64,000 nt of DNA from JBMOKU01 sp049324315 (GCA_049324315.1 JBMOKU010000057.1:134461-198460); one strand, 5' to 3'. Shown: positions 54,150 to 63,833, counted from the first letter of the stretch. Made by a program: numbers and translations. Notes: generated by a model from the letters alone, not told the origin.

Positions 54150-55337
54150 TTATCTTGTATCCGCAGTTAGCCACTTTTCCCCGGTAATTTTAATTGCAAT
54201 AGCACCTAGAGGAGCTGTGATGATAATGGAAAGTACAGATATGGCAAGGATAAGATCACCGGAGGGCACACCTGCGGCTAGGGGCACAGCCCCAATGGCA
54301 GCTTGTACTGTTGCTTTAGGAATATATGCAAAAACACAGAAAAATCGTTCCTTCCAATTCAAGTCTGTTCTTGCTACGGAAATGAGTACACCAATGCTTC
54401 TTGCAACCAGTCCGATGGAGATGATAGCCAGGCCCATAAGTCCGGCGTCTGCAGTAACATATATATTTACTTGTGCGCCAACCAATACAAACAATAGCAG
54501 CTCTGCAAAAATCCATATCTTATTAAACTTTTCTGATAGTCGATTTGCAACTTTGGGATATTTCTCTAAAATGATGAATCCGATGGTCATGACGCCCAAG
54601 AGGCTTGCAATAGGTATGATATCCTTCAGTGCATCTTCTAAACTGGTAAATACAATGGCTACACCCAAGATAATCAGTGCTTTCTTTGTATCCCGTATAT
54701 GAAAGTTTTGAAAAACCATGACAATGGAAATAGCAATTACTACGCCAAGGAGTATTCCTAATAGGATAGATATAGGAATGTCTAAGATTTTTCTTGCGAT
54801 ATTAACGCTGCTGCCGCCATATAATCCTAGAAAAGTAGAAAATAACGTAATGGCAAAAACATCATCGATAGATGCTCCGGCCAATATAAGGGTGGGAATC
54901 CCTTTTGCTGCCCCCATCTTTCGATGAATAAAACTGAGCATAGAAGGTACCACAACTGCCGGTGATACTGCTGCTATGATAAAGCCAAGCATTCCTGCTT
55001 CAATCCTTGTTATTCCCAGTAAATAACTGGAGACAAACATAATTGCAAATCCTTCAAAAAGGCCAGGGATGCAGCTCATTTTTAATGCGGGTATCCCTAC
55101 TTTGTTCAGGGTTTCTTTTTTTATACCTAAACCAGCCCTAAGTAAAATGACAATAAGCGCCAGCTTCCTAAGCTCCGAGGAAATGCGCAGAATGTCTTTA
55201 CTGATAAAATCCAATACATAGGGACCCATGAGTATGCCTAAAATCAACATTCCAAGAAGTCCGGGCAATTTTAGTTTATCAAAAACCCTGTTAAAAGCTA
55301 ATCCTAAAAGAATAATTAATCCAAGACTCAATACCAT
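54150..55337 (-). CDS. Cation/proton antiporter under a fluoride riboswitch
   Basis: 395 residues; ATG at 55337 with AGAGAGG at 9 nt, preferred over an upstream in-frame start at 55433 that lies in the riboswitch terminator. About 12 membrane helices. CPA-type features include GLLGMLILGILMGPYVL (helix 1-2), ILLRAGLGI and the acidic pair in LAGASIDDVFAITLFST, typical of NapA/KefB-like Na+/H+ exchangers. Fluoride-riboswitch-controlled antiporters are known elsewhere; the ion is inferred. Confidence 0.88.
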   Translation of the reverse strand: MVLSLGLIILLGLAFNRVFDKLKLPGLLGMLILGILMGPYVLDFISKDILRISSELRKLALIVILLRAGLGIKKETLNKVGIPALKMSCIPGLFEGFAIMFVSSYLLGITRIEAGMLGFIIAAVSPAVVVPSMLSFIHRKMGAAKGIPTLILAGASIDDVFAITLFSTFLGLYGGSSVNIARKILDIPISILLGILLGVVIAISIVMVFQNFHIRDTKKALIILGVAIVFTSLEDALKDIIPIASLLGVMTIGFIILEKYPKVANRLSEKFNKIWIFAELLLFVLVGAQVNIYVTADAGLMGLAIISIGLVARSIGVLISVARTDLNWKERFFCVFAYIPKATVQAAIGAVPLAAGVPSGDLILAISVLSIIITAPLGAIAIKITGEKWLTADTR

Positions 55338-55403
55338 ATTCTTCATCCTCTCTTGTGAACATAAAACTGTATGTATTATAAAATATCCTACAAAAACACA
55401 AAA

Positions 55404-55449
55404 AACCCCTACTTGGATAAACTTAATAAACATATCCTAAGTAGGAGCC
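55404..55449 (-). terminator. Terminator of the antiporter fluoride switch
   Basis: On the minus strand CCTACTTAGGATA pairs with TATCCAAGTAGG, followed by GGTTTTTT. The 5' arm shares CCTACTT with the aptamer end, so aptamer folding and termination exclude each other. Confidence 0.88.
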
Positions 55450-55493
55450 ATTAATTGCATTTGATGCAATGGTTAAAGGTGAGCTCCATCACC
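55438..55493 (-). promoter_or_regulatory. Second fluoride riboswitch
   Basis: Minus strand: GGTGATGGAGCTCACC, then TTTAACCATTGC, a short loop, GCAATTAATGGCTCCTACTT. It matches the crcB-motif pattern GGnGATGGnGnTCnCC...AAC...TGGCTCCTAC closely. Confidence 0.93.
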
Positions 55494-55500
55494 AATATTC

Positions 55501-55528
55501 ATTATACAATATATTGAAAGAAAAGCAA
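55501..55528 (-). promoter_or_regulatory. Promoter of the antiporter riboswitch transcript
   Basis: Minus strand TTGCTT (55528-55523), 16 nt, TATAAT (55506-55501), directly upstream of the aptamer. Confidence 0.6.
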
Positions 55529-55660
55529 CGCTATTTATTTGAACAGGTTGAAAATTAGAGTTAAAAGTGATACAGTTTTATAAAAAACGCTAATAATACT
55601 TAGTGATTGATATAGTCAAAATAGATACCGATTTCTTTACCATCTTAGGGGGAATGTATA

Positions 55661-56620
55661 TTGATTCGTATACTAGCAGTAACGCAGGATTTGAATTTGC
55701 TCTATGATCCACCACTGGCAGAACTGAATCATACGGACATTAAATGGTATTGGATGGACTTTGATTCCCCTAGTGAAGAAGAATCTGCACTACTGGATCA
55801 TTTTTTTCATTTTCATCATTTAGCCATTGAGGACTGTTTACATTTTCTTCAAAGGCCTAAGCTTGAATATTATGATTTGTATAATTTTTTTATAATCAAT
55901 GCTTTGGATATAAACACCTTGAAAACTTTGGAGATTGATATCTTTGTCGGGGCAAGATATATAGTCTCTTATCATAAAGAAAAATCACCGGAAATCGACA
56001 TTGCCTGGCAGCAATTCATTGACAATGAGAAATATCATGATGCAGGGCCGGTCCAAGTGGCTTATTTGATCATGGACAAAATCGTTGATGAATACTTTCC
56101 AGCTGTTTATCAGATTGAAGATAAGATTGATGAATTGGAAAATGAGGAAAACGGATATTCCGTAAAATACTTGTTGAACAGAGTATTCGATATACGCGGA
56201 GATTTACTGAAACTGCGGCGAGCAGTGAATTCCATGGAAGAATTGCTTTATCGTATATTGAATTCAAGTCATTTAGAAGGATTTAAAGAGAGGCAGATCT
56301 ATTTTCGTGATATTCATGACCATCTATTAAAGCTGTCGGAGATGATTGAATCGAATCTGGATATAACGGCAGATTTGAGGGACAGTTATCTGGCCATCAA
56401 TGCAAACCGGATGAATTCCATTATGATGGTTCTTACCATAATTTCATCCATATTCATCCCATTGACATTTATTGCCGGTATATACGGCATGAATTTTGAT
56501 TATATGCCAGAGTTAAGATGGAAGTATGGGTACTTCTTTATATTGGGGATTATGGGCGCTATAGCCTTGATGATGGTCTATTGGTTTAAGCGCAAGGGGT
56601 GGTTTGATATAGACAAATAG
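55661..56620 (+). CDS. corA: CorA-family magnesium/metal transporter
   Basis: 319 residues. A large N-terminal cytosolic funnel domain and two C-terminal membrane helices (about 255-275 and 290-310) joined by the family's YGMN motif (276-278). The start is TTG 55661, at 8 nt from AGGGGGA; no in-frame ATG is near. It transports Mg2+ or another divalent cation. It lies just beyond the fluoride-controlled antiporter, divergent from it; no riboswitch of its own was seen. Confidence 0.92.
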   Translation: MIRILAVTQDLNLLYDPPLAELNHTDIKWYWMDFDSPSEEESALLDHFFHFHHLAIEDCLHFLQRPKLEYYDLYNFFIINALDINTLKTLEIDIFVGARYIVSYHKEKSPEIDIAWQQFIDNEKYHDAGPVQVAYLIMDKIVDEYFPAVYQIEDKIDELENEENGYSVKYLLNRVFDIRGDLLKLRRAVNSMEELLYRILNSSHLEGFKERQIYFRDIHDHLLKLSEMIESNLDITADLRDSYLAINANRMNSIMMVLTIISSIFIPLTFIAGIYGMNFDYMPELRWKYGYFFILGIMGAIALMMVYWFKRKGWFDIDK

Positions 56621-56690
56621 AAATTTGCTTATTAGAGGAAAAGTTAGTGAAAAAGATAAACCGCTTATTGATGATAAACGGATGAATGAA

Positions 56691-56730
56691 TAGAGTCTGC
56701 CATTCAGATGAACGGCAGACTCTATTTTTC
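56691..56730. terminator. Bidirectional terminator between corA and the ABC operon
   Basis: TAGAGTCTGCC (56691-56701) and GGCAGACTCTA (56714-56724) form an 11-bp stem, followed by TTTTT on the plus strand. It also ends the minus-strand permease transcript, whose stop codon lies in the stem. Confidence 0.8.
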
Positions 56731-57921
56731 CCACTGCAAAAGCTTTACACCTGCAGTAAAGTAAGCGAAAGACATGGCAAGAAGAATGCTGAATGGCAGC
56801 AATACGTCATGGAACCCATGCCCATAATTCAGGATACCTTCTAAACCGGATATCGCCCAGTACTGCGGTGTGACTCTGCTTAAGAATAAGAGAATTTTTG
56901 ATTGTACAATCTCTAAGGGCCAGAATACACCACCCAGCATGGAGGTGCTGACAATGATGATGGGTGTGGCTGCAAATAATTGAGCTGATGTCTTCAGTAT
57001 ACCGGAGAGAAAAAGGCCTATACATGAGGTGCATAAAACAAAGATAGCGATCAGAGTCAATATCAGTGGAAGATTGACTCCCCAATTTACATCAAATATA
57101 AGTTTACCCAGTAATACCAATACCAGCATTTGAAAATAGCCAATGGCAAAGGTTCCCAGTAGATTACCGGCAAGAATTTGTGATCGGGACACGGGAAAAA
57201 CCAAAATGCGCTGCCACGTTCCTTCCTTCTTTTCCGATAGAATTTCTCCGATACTGAAGACGATGGTAAACATGGCAAAGAATAAGCTAAACCCGATGGC
57301 AGAATGGGTAAGGGGATTATACTGAGGTCCTTCGTTCGTATTTGCTATCTCGATGGAGGTAGACACGGGGGGAGAAGGGAACCATTTGCTTTGTGCGTTC
57401 TTATATGCCCGTTCCCAGATCACGGCCCTTTTATCTTCTATATTGATGTTTTGCGCAATGTGCGAAACCGTATAATCTGCAATTTTGATATTGCCATCCA
57501 CATAGAACAAAGCAGAGCGGAAGTCGTTGCGTAATGAGAATAGTTCCGTGGTTTCACTGCTTTTGATGACTTGAACGGTGGGAGCGATTCCTTGACGGAT
57601 TTGTTTACCAAATCCTTCGGGAATCATTAACGCGGCTACCACCTTTAAAGCCTTTACTTCTTTAATGGCATCAGCTTCCTCTTTTATGGTGATGCTGTAT
57701 TTGTGGTTCTCTTGGAATGCTTGGATTATTTTGATAGAATATTCACTTTTGTCGTTATCCACAAAGGTTACCGGAATACTGGTGTTCTCTACCCCCATGC
57801 CGCCCATAAAATAAGTAAAAATGAGGGGAAGAAGGATGAGAATCAGCAAAGTGCCCGGTTCTTTATATAATTTTAAGATCTTTACATAAGCTATATGCAA
57901 TATTTTTGACATGATATTCAC
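56722..57921 (-). CDS. ABC-2 type permease (second subunit)
   Basis: 399 residues, reading from 57921. One N-terminal membrane helix, a large extracytoplasmic domain (about 45-200) and five C-terminal helices, the YhaP/LinB-type ABC-2 exporter layout. GEILSEKKEGTWQRILVFPVSR is the coupling helix. It overlaps the other permease by 4 nt (ATGA). Partner of the ATPase at 59211. Substrate unknown; an antibiotic or peptide exporter is plausible. Confidence 0.88.
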   Translation of the reverse strand: MNIMSKILHIAYVKILKLYKEPGTLLILILLPLIFTYFMGGMGVENTSIPVTFVDNDKSEYSIKIIQAFQENHKYSITIKEEADAIKEVKALKVVAALMIPEGFGKQIRQGIAPTVQVIKSSETTELFSLRNDFRSALFYVDGNIKIADYTVSHIAQNINIEDKRAVIWERAYKNAQSKWFPSPPVSTSIEIANTNEGPQYNPLTHSAIGFSLFFAMFTIVFSIGEILSEKKEGTWQRILVFPVSRSQILAGNLLGTFAIGYFQMLVLVLLGKLIFDVNWGVNLPLILTLIAIFVLCTSCIGLFLSGILKTSAQLFAATPIIIVSTSMLGGVFWPLEIVQSKILLFLSRVTPQYWAISGLEGILNYGHGFHDVLLPFSILLAMSFAYFTAGVKLLQWEK

Positions 57922-59198
57922 CTCTCAATCGGTCTGAAAAGTATGGTTCCCATCATGAAACAGATGCCCCCGAAACCAATCAGTGATAGTAGGTTTAGAA
58001 AAATCTGATCCAAGGAGCCCCCTTTCAGAATGGTGATAAAGCCCCTTAAAGCCTGGCCGTTGGGTGTTAAATAGCTCAAAGGCTGGATGAATTTTGGTAG
58101 TACATACACGGGAATAAAGCTGCCCCCTAAGAGTGTCAACATATTGATGATAAGGGCTTGATAGACCGTTGCACCTTTTTCTGTTTTGACAAAGCTGCAC
58201 AGCAGCACGCATAAACCACCGATGGATAGGCTTGCACAAAGGGAGAGCATAAGCAATAGTGGTACATTGGTTTCCCAATGGATACCGAAAGCAAAATAGG
58301 TATAAAGAAATAAAATCCACTGCTGCATGAAGCTGATGGAAGATACGAAAATAAGTTTGCCCAAAAGGATATCTATTTTCCTGCCGCCGGATACGAACAC
58401 TCTGGATAAGGTAAGCTGACGACGTTCTTCGATCATGCTTTCCAACCCATAACCTGCAGCAAAAAGAATAAACATAACAGCCATGGCTACAGTATAATAT
58501 TCCTTTGAAGAAAGGGCTTTGTTCCCTTCTTGGGTGACATGCTGGAATACAACATTTGAGCCGTCTGCGGGTACCAAGCCTTCAACATTCTTTTGCAGTG
58601 AGGTATAACTTGGGGAGGGGAGACCTTCTTGGATACTTTCTTCCAGGATGACATTGAGACCAATTCTAGGAATAGATAGAGCATTTGCGAACTGACTGAA
58701 AATACTAAGCACAACTTCTCTTTTCAAACTGCTGGCATCGCTGGCTATGATTTGAATTTTTGTCTTTTTTCCCATGATATAGCTGCTTGTGAAAGCATCC
58801 GGCAGCAGGACAACGGCGATGATTTCATTTCCTTTCAATTGCTTTAATGCAGTATCCATATCCATAACCGTACAATCAAGGATCTCTTTAACATCTTCAT
58901 TTTCAAGAAGTTGATTAAAAACTGCCCTTTCCAAGTTGATTTCGTTGATATCTGGAAGTTCTTTTGCCTGTTCTTCTGTCAAAAAATCATTTATCCAAGA
59001 TAAATCCGAAGGTTTTCCTTTCACGACTGCAATGGGAATCTTGGTTATACCCATGTTACTGTTCTCTTGAAAAACAGGGGCCAATGCATAACCGAGAATG
59101 GTTGTAAGCAAGATAGGCATAAGGATCAAAACGGCCATTGCTTTCTTATCTTTTAGAATGATTTGAATATCTTTTATCCCTACTCGAATGGCATTCAT
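57918..59198 (-). CDS. ABC-2 type permease (first subunit)
   Basis: 426 residues, the same architecture as the next gene: helix at about 20-40, an extracytoplasmic domain (about 45-235), then helices near 240-260, 290-320, 325-350, 355-375 and 400-420. ESMIEERRQLTLSRVFVSGG is the coupling helix. The two permeases form a heterodimer. It begins 12 nt after the ATPase stop. Confidence 0.88.
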   Translation of the reverse strand: MNAIRVGIKDIQIILKDKKAMAVLILMPILLTTILGYALAPVFQENSNMGITKIPIAVVKGKPSDLSWINDFLTEEQAKELPDINEINLERAVFNQLLENEDVKEILDCTVMDMDTALKQLKGNEIIAVVLLPDAFTSSYIMGKKTKIQIIASDASSLKREVVLSIFSQFANALSIPRIGLNVILEESIQEGLPSPSYTSLQKNVEGLVPADGSNVVFQHVTQEGNKALSSKEYYTVAMAVMFILFAAGYGLESMIEERRQLTLSRVFVSGGRKIDILLGKLIFVSSISFMQQWILFLYTYFAFGIHWETNVPLLLMLSLCASLSIGGLCVLLCSFVKTEKGATVYQALIINMLTLLGGSFIPVYVLPKFIQPLSYLTPNGQALRGFITILKGGSLDQIFLNLLSLIGFGGICFMMGTILFRPIER

Positions 59199-59210
59199 CT
59201 TCTCACCTCC

Positions 59211-60146
59211 CTATTCCCGTAATGCTCTGCCTGTAAGATGTAAGAATACAGATTCCAGATTGGGCTCTTGGATATCAATCCTATGGATATGGGCATTTCC
59301 ATCGTTGAGAATGAGGACAATTTGACTGAGTAAATTTCCTACCTCACTGCCTAATATGGTCAGTAAACCGTCATAGTAGATCAACTGATGATGGTCTATG
59401 AGGGATTTCAATTGATTAAGCTGATCTTTTCCTAGATTGGAAACGGTGATGTTTAATTTTTCTTTATTCCCTATAAGACCTTTGATTTCAGCTTTGGTTC
59501 CCTGGGCAATGAGTTTTCCATGATCAATGATACCGATACGATTGCACAGCAGGTCGACTTCTTCCATGTAATGGCTGGTATAAAGAACGGTCATACCCTG
59601 ACGGTTGAGTTCTTTGATGGTTTCTAAAATATGATTTCTGGATTGAGGATCAATACCTACAGTAGGTTCATCTAGAATAAGCAGTTCGGGTTGATTTAAC
59701 AGTCCCACGCCAATATTAAGCCTTCTCTTCATACCGCCGGAGAAAGTTTCAACCTTATTTTTCTGATGGTTTTTCAAGCCCACGATATCGAAAACCTCAT
59801 CCATACGTAAACGAAGGTTTTTTCCCTTCAGTCCATGTAAGCTTCCGAAAAATGAGAGATTTTCCTGGGCTGTCAGGGTGGGATAAAGGGCGATATCCTG
59901 GGGAACCAAGCCAATCAGCTTTCTTACTTTGTCGGGATTCTCCGTTACGCTGAATCCGGACACATAGACATTTCCGGAAGTAGGCTTCAATAGTGTGCTG
60001 ATGACGGAAATAGTTGTGGATTTGCCTGCACCGTTGGGCCCAAGAAGCCCATAGATATCGCCTTTTTCAATGGAGAGGGAGATATTATCAACGGCCCTTA
60101 CGGGTCCATATTCCTTTACCAGATTTTGAACATCAACAATATGCAT
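59211..60146 (-). CDS. ABC transporter ATP-binding protein
   Basis: 311 residues. Walker A GPNGAGKST at 36-44, signature FSGGMKRRLN at about 135-144, Walker B LLILDEPTVGID at about 155-166 and the H-loop TSHYMEE. A DrrA-like ATPase with a C-terminal extension of about 80 residues. It drives the two ABC-2 permeases downstream. Start at GGAGG-spaced ATG 60146. Confidence 0.93.
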   Translation of the reverse strand: MHIVDVQNLVKEYGPVRAVDNISLSIEKGDIYGLLGPNGAGKSTTISVISTLLKPTSGNVYVSGFSVTENPDKVRKLIGLVPQDIALYPTLTAQENLSFFGSLHGLKGKNLRLRMDEVFDIVGLKNHQKNKVETFSGGMKRRLNIGVGLLNQPELLILDEPTVGIDPQSRNHILETIKELNRQGMTVLYTSHYMEEVDLLCNRIGIIDHGKLIAQGTKAEIKGLIGNKEKLNITVSNLGKDQLNQLKSLIDHHQLIYYDGLLTILGSEVGNLLSQIVLILNDGNAHIHRIDIQEPNLESVFLHLTGRALRE

Positions 60147-60160
60147 GGTATTTCCTCCTT

Positions 60161-61171
60161 TTACTGATCCGTTGGATCTTTTATGAATTTTTCCAACAGC
60201 TTCGGCGTATTTTCATCTAACTTGTCGAGTGTAAAACTGTTGCGATCATCCAGCTGTGGAATATTGAATTCAATGGGTTTGTTGATATTCCAGTTTTTTA
60301 TGTGCAAAGAATAAGCGATGCTTATAGGCTCCGAATACTCCATGGGCATTTCAATGACATAAGATATTTGTTCATCGACCATATAATAATCTTTATCGTA
60401 AGCTCCGGTATACTGGAAACTGACGATTTTCATCCTCTCTATACTTTTTTGCATTTCTTCCATGAAGCGGTCATATTTTCCAGAGAAATCTTGGCTTCCT
60501 TTGTCTTTATAAGCTTTTTGAAATGCTGTTTCCATTGTTTCTTTCAGTTTGGGGCTTGAGAAAAATATTTGTGTGAATGATTTGCTTAAGCCTTTTATTT
60601 CATCTTCAGTCAGGGTGATTTGAAAGGCAGTGGCTTTTATGTCTCCTTCATTTGTAGAAACGATTTTATCCGGCATCTTTTTGATATTATCAGGTCTAAC
60701 ATTTTTCCGCCAAAGTTTTTCCAGATCTTCAGACGGTATGATTTCACCCAGTGGATTCTCTGAAATGTCGGCAGTTTGCAGCTTTTCTTTATCTAGAATC
60801 ATATATTTAGAAAAAACGGGTAAAAGAACAATTATCTCGTCTTTTTGATCATACACCTTTATATCAAAACCCATGTTTGCGGTATCTACATGACCATCCA
60901 TATAAAACTGGTCTTTCTCTCTATCTTCTTGAATGGTAAGTGTACCTTCAGTGTTGCTGTACATTTCAAGATTTTTCTTTTCTTCGGATGAAAGATTGGT
61001 GTCACCAAAGTCCATCTTGAGTTGAAATTCTACAAGTGAATGCAGGCTTTTAACCTGGCTCGTGTTCTCCAAGGCTTTTAAATAATTCTGATAGATGTTA
61101 TTATTCATACAACCATATAGGAATAGTGTTGTGATGATGACGATAATTATGAGTATCTGCTTCTTGCCCAT
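60161..61171 (-). CDS. Lipoprotein of the exporter operon
   Basis: 336 residues. N-terminal helix and lipobox LYGC with lipidated Cys21, so anchored on the outer face of the membrane. The body is a soluble beta-rich domain (about 40-320) of the type seen in DUF6612/LolA-like lipoproteins, without catalytic motifs. It is the first gene of the exporter unit, 14 nt before the ATPase. It may sense or pass on the substrate (inference). Confidence 0.8.
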   Translation of the reverse strand: MGKKQILIIIVIITTLFLYGCMNNNIYQNYLKALENTSQVKSLHSLVEFQLKMDFGDTNLSSEEKKNLEMYSNTEGTLTIQEDREKDQFYMDGHVDTANMGFDIKVYDQKDEIIVLLPVFSKYMILDKEKLQTADISENPLGEIIPSEDLEKLWRKNVRPDNIKKMPDKIVSTNEGDIKATAFQITLTEDEIKGLSKSFTQIFFSSPKLKETMETAFQKAYKDKGSQDFSGKYDRFMEEMQKSIERMKIVSFQYTGAYDKDYYMVDEQISYVIEMPMEYSEPISIAYSLHIKNWNINKPIEFNIPQLDDRNSFTLDKLDENTPKLLEKFIKDPTDQ

Positions 61172-61308
61172 AGGGATAATCCTCCTTTTATGTTTTTATG
61201 AATTTAGTATATACAATGGAGGAAATATTTTCATGTGAGAAGAATCATGATGATCTGAGATGAAGCATTACATTTGTCATGGTGAATAAATTTCTTCTAT
61301 ATATAGAA

Positions 61309-61333
61309 AAGGCAACCTAAAAAGGCTGCTTTT
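61309..61333 (-). terminator. Weak terminator between the two-component genes and the exporter genes
   Basis: AAGGCAACC and GGCTGCTTT pair with one mismatch and one G-U; T4 follows on either strand. It separates the regulator pair from the transporter unit it probably controls. Confidence 0.4.
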
Positions 61334-61388
61334 AAAGGAAGGCGCTAGTATTACATGATTTCCTTATAGATTGCGTATAGGTATCGAA

Positions 61389-62045
61389 TTAAATCAGATG
61401 GTTCCTTATTATGAAAATAGCCAATTGTGTCCTGTCCCTGAGAGATAGCTTTTCAAGGATGTGAGTAAGGTGGTTTCGGACGGTGCCTTCTGTGAGAAAG
61501 AGCTCGGAGGCGATTTCTTTATTGTTTTTCCCCAGACCAACCAACTTTGCGATTTCGATTTCTCTATCGCTTAAGTAATTGATGCGCTCATCTATGGATT
61601 GCCTATTGGATTGGGCGGCTAATCTTGAAAATTCTTCGACGACCTTTGCTGCTATAGAAGGTTGTAGGATGGAGCCACCGCTAACTACGGTGCGGATGGC
61701 GTTGATGATTTCTTCTGGAGGACTTTCTTTCAACAGATACCCACAGGCTCCTTTCTTCAGAGCGTTAAAAATATACTCCTCCTCTTGGAACGTTGTTAGT
61801 ATGATGATTTTAACGTATGGAAACTGCTGAATGATCTCTTCCGTAGCGGTTACGCCATTCATCACAGGCATTTTAATATCCATCAATATAACATCAGGAC
61901 ACTGCCACTGACACAAGGACAAGGCTTCCTGTCCATTGGAGGCCAGCCCGACTACTCGAAGGTCATGCTCAGCATCTAAAATCATTTTCAATCCTTGGGT
62001 TAAAATCGATTGATCATCAACAATTAATACCTTGATCGGATTCAT
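61389..62045 (-). CDS. NarL/LuxR-family response regulator
   Basis: 218 residues. Receiver with phospho-acceptor D56 in VILMDIKMP and D10/D11 in IVDDQ, then a LuxR HTH at about 150-215 (LSDREIEIAKLVGLGKNNKEIA). Partner of the histidine kinase 11 nt upstream. AGGAGG precedes the ATG. It likely activates the exporter unit downstream, as in LiaRS-type or related systems. Confidence 0.92.
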   Translation of the reverse strand: MNPIKVLIVDDQSILTQGLKMILDAEHDLRVVGLASNGQEALSLCQWQCPDVILMDIKMPVMNGVTATEEIIQQFPYVKIIILTTFQEEEYIFNALKKGACGYLLKESPPEEIINAIRTVVSGGSILQPSIAAKVVEEFSRLAAQSNRQSIDERINYLSDREIEIAKLVGLGKNNKEIASELFLTEGTVRNHLTHILEKLSLRDRTQLAIFIIRNHLI

Positions 62046-62056
62046 GTGATCGCCTC

Positions 62057-63241
62057 CTATTCCGATTGATTCTTAGCAGGTATCATATTACATGAGGGTG
62101 TGATGGGGATTACACCATGGACTCTAAAACCATCACTGCAAGAAAAGCGAATCTGACCTTGAATTTCTTCCATTCTTCTTCTTATTCCTTTTAGACCATT
62201 GCCTTCTTTATAATTTGGATTGCAGATCCCGTTATCGCATATGTCAAGAATTATTTGATTAGAAAGCATGGAAAGGGTGATGGTGATCTCAGAGCAATTG
62301 CTGTGTCTTCCTGCATTTGTCAGAGCTTCTTGAATCATTCGATAAATGATTGCAGCGATGGGGGCAGGTACGGATATTTTTTCAGGTGATAATTGTAGAT
62401 GGACATGAATACCTGACTGGGCTTGAAATCGATGAATCATTTCTTGGTATGATTGAATCGGTGATTGAAGATGACGGTCATCATATTTAAGTGCATCAAC
62501 AGCTCTTCTGACGTCTATCAGACTTTTTCGTGCTGTCTCTGTGGCCCGGATGATAAATTCTTTTGCGCTTGTGGGATCTTCAGGAAGAATTCGCTTACAC
62601 ATCTCCAATTCCATAATCAAGCCTGTCATGCCATGGCCAACGGCATCATGAATCTCCATGGCTATCCTGTTTCGCTCTTCTGCAACCGTCAACTCTTTAA
62701 CCCTGGAGGCGTAGCTTTTCAATTCTTGATACAGCAGATTCGTCTTTTCCTTTTCTTCGAATTGGTATTTAGCATAATGAATGATGAGAATCAACAGAAG
62801 GAAAGAAAGGAGATTAAAAGCCATAAGGGAAATATTCATAGGAGAAAAATCATAATATAGAAGCTTTGCATATTTATATATAGATAGTGTAAAGATGATA
62901 AAATTAAATAAGGTTCCTTTCGCCCTAGACAGTAGAATTCCTGAAGATAGGATGATAACAACATAGAAAATATGGAGATAGTAGTTCAGAAGAAATTTAG
63001 AGTGATATTCCATGATAAATACGAAGAGTGCATCGAGTAAAAAAGTATATGGATAAAATTTAGAATGACGGATCCACTTCAATTCTTTCAAATAAATTGA
63101 AAAAAGAAGCAAGGAAAAGTTTATAGATAACAAGGTAAGTCGATGATCGCTAGGGTTTTCCAATGTTAAAGCAAATAAAAAACACAATAGAAGAATAAAA
63201 AATCGAAAAATATGTAATAAATATCTAGTATAGGACTTCAT
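62057..63241 (-). CDS. NarL-type sensor histidine kinase
   Basis: 394 residues from ATG 63241 (AGGGG at 8 nt); the GTG at 63250 falls within that ribosome site. Five or so membrane helices fill the first ~160 residues with almost no extracellular loops, an intramembrane-sensing type. HisKA_3 dimerisation with phospho-His198 in EIHDAVGHG, then an HATPase with ALTNAGRHSNC and CDNGICNPNYKEGNGLKGI. Probably senses membrane stress or a drug (inference). Confidence 0.92.
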   Translation of the reverse strand: MKSYTRYLLHIFRFFILLLCFLFALTLENPSDHRLTLLSINFSLLLFSIYLKELKWIRHSKFYPYTFLLDALFVFIMEYHSKFLLNYYLHIFYVVIILSSGILLSRAKGTLFNFIIFTLSIYKYAKLLYYDFSPMNISLMAFNLLSFLLLILIIHYAKYQFEEKEKTNLLYQELKSYASRVKELTVAEERNRIAMEIHDAVGHGMTGLIMELEMCKRILPEDPTSAKEFIIRATETARKSLIDVRRAVDALKYDDRHLQSPIQSYQEMIHRFQAQSGIHVHLQLSPEKISVPAPIAAIIYRMIQEALTNAGRHSNCSEITITLSMLSNQIILDICDNGICNPNYKEGNGLKGIRRRMEEIQGQIRFSCSDGFRVHGVIPITPSCNMIPAKNQSE

Positions 63242-63476
63242 TGGCTTCACCCCTAAGTTCTAATACTCTTATTATAACATATAGAAAATTATGGACATTT
63301 AAAACTGTAATAACTTTATAGCATCCGTTATATGTTTTAACAAAGTCTGCTTATAAATCTTCCGAAGGAAGGCTTTGTTCTGAGTAATTTTGTGCTATAA
63401 TTTAAGGTAAAGTTATCTATAATATATTGTGAAAAAGAAGTTTCCGAACATATAAGATTGTAGGGGAGGGACATAT

Positions 63477-63656
63477 ATGGGAAAGAGTAGAAAGGACTAT
63501 CTTAGAAGTGAATTTGACTATGAAGAGGACGAATATGACAGGCTGCAGAGATTTAATCAAAAGACTGTATTTACAAACAAAGCGCAAATGAAGAAGTTTG
63601 AATTTGATTATGAAGAAGATGCTTACGAACCTTTGGAAGAGGACATGGAAGAATAA
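63477..63656 (+). CDS. Small acidic repeat protein (59 aa)
   Basis: 59 residues; GGGGAGGGA lies 5-7 nt before ATG 63477. The motif EFDYEED appears twice (12-18 and 42-48), each followed by a Tyr. It is strongly acidic with a basic N-terminus (MGKSRKDY). An extended -10 TGCTATAAT lies at about 63390. No family is recognised; the repeated motif and good translation signals suggest a genuine protein. Confidence 0.6.
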   Translation: MGKSRKDYLRSEFDYEEDEYDRLQRFNQKTVFTNKAQMKKFEFDYEEDAYEPLEEDMEE

Positions 63657-63714
63657 GAAGAATCATCAGTGATCATATGGTATAAATTTCTAGCATATTT
63701 ACTGTTGACGTAAG

Positions 63715-63743
63715 GAATAATATTTGATATACTACGTTTTGTG
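63715..63743 (+). promoter_or_regulatory. rRNA operon promoter P1
   Basis: TTGACG (63715-63720), 17 nt, TATACT (63738-63743). Confidence 0.8.
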
Positions 63744-63804
63744 CCTGTGCAACAGGGAAGTAGATTCATGTAGAGTAACTTTAAAAATAATGTTGCTTTC
63801 TATG

Positions 63805-63833
63805 TTGACAAAGCATAAGAAATGGTATACAAT
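63805..63833 (+). promoter_or_regulatory. rRNA operon promoter P2
   Basis: TTGACA (63805-63810), 17 nt, TACAAT (63828-63833). Followed at about 63880 by TCTTTGAAAACTAAACAG, the common Firmicute rRNA leader stretch. Confidence 0.8.

Noticed and set aside
54145..54702. 185-codon plus-strand frame opposite the antiporter
   Set aside because: Shadow of the antiporter's hydrophobic codons; no ribosome site and atypical composition.
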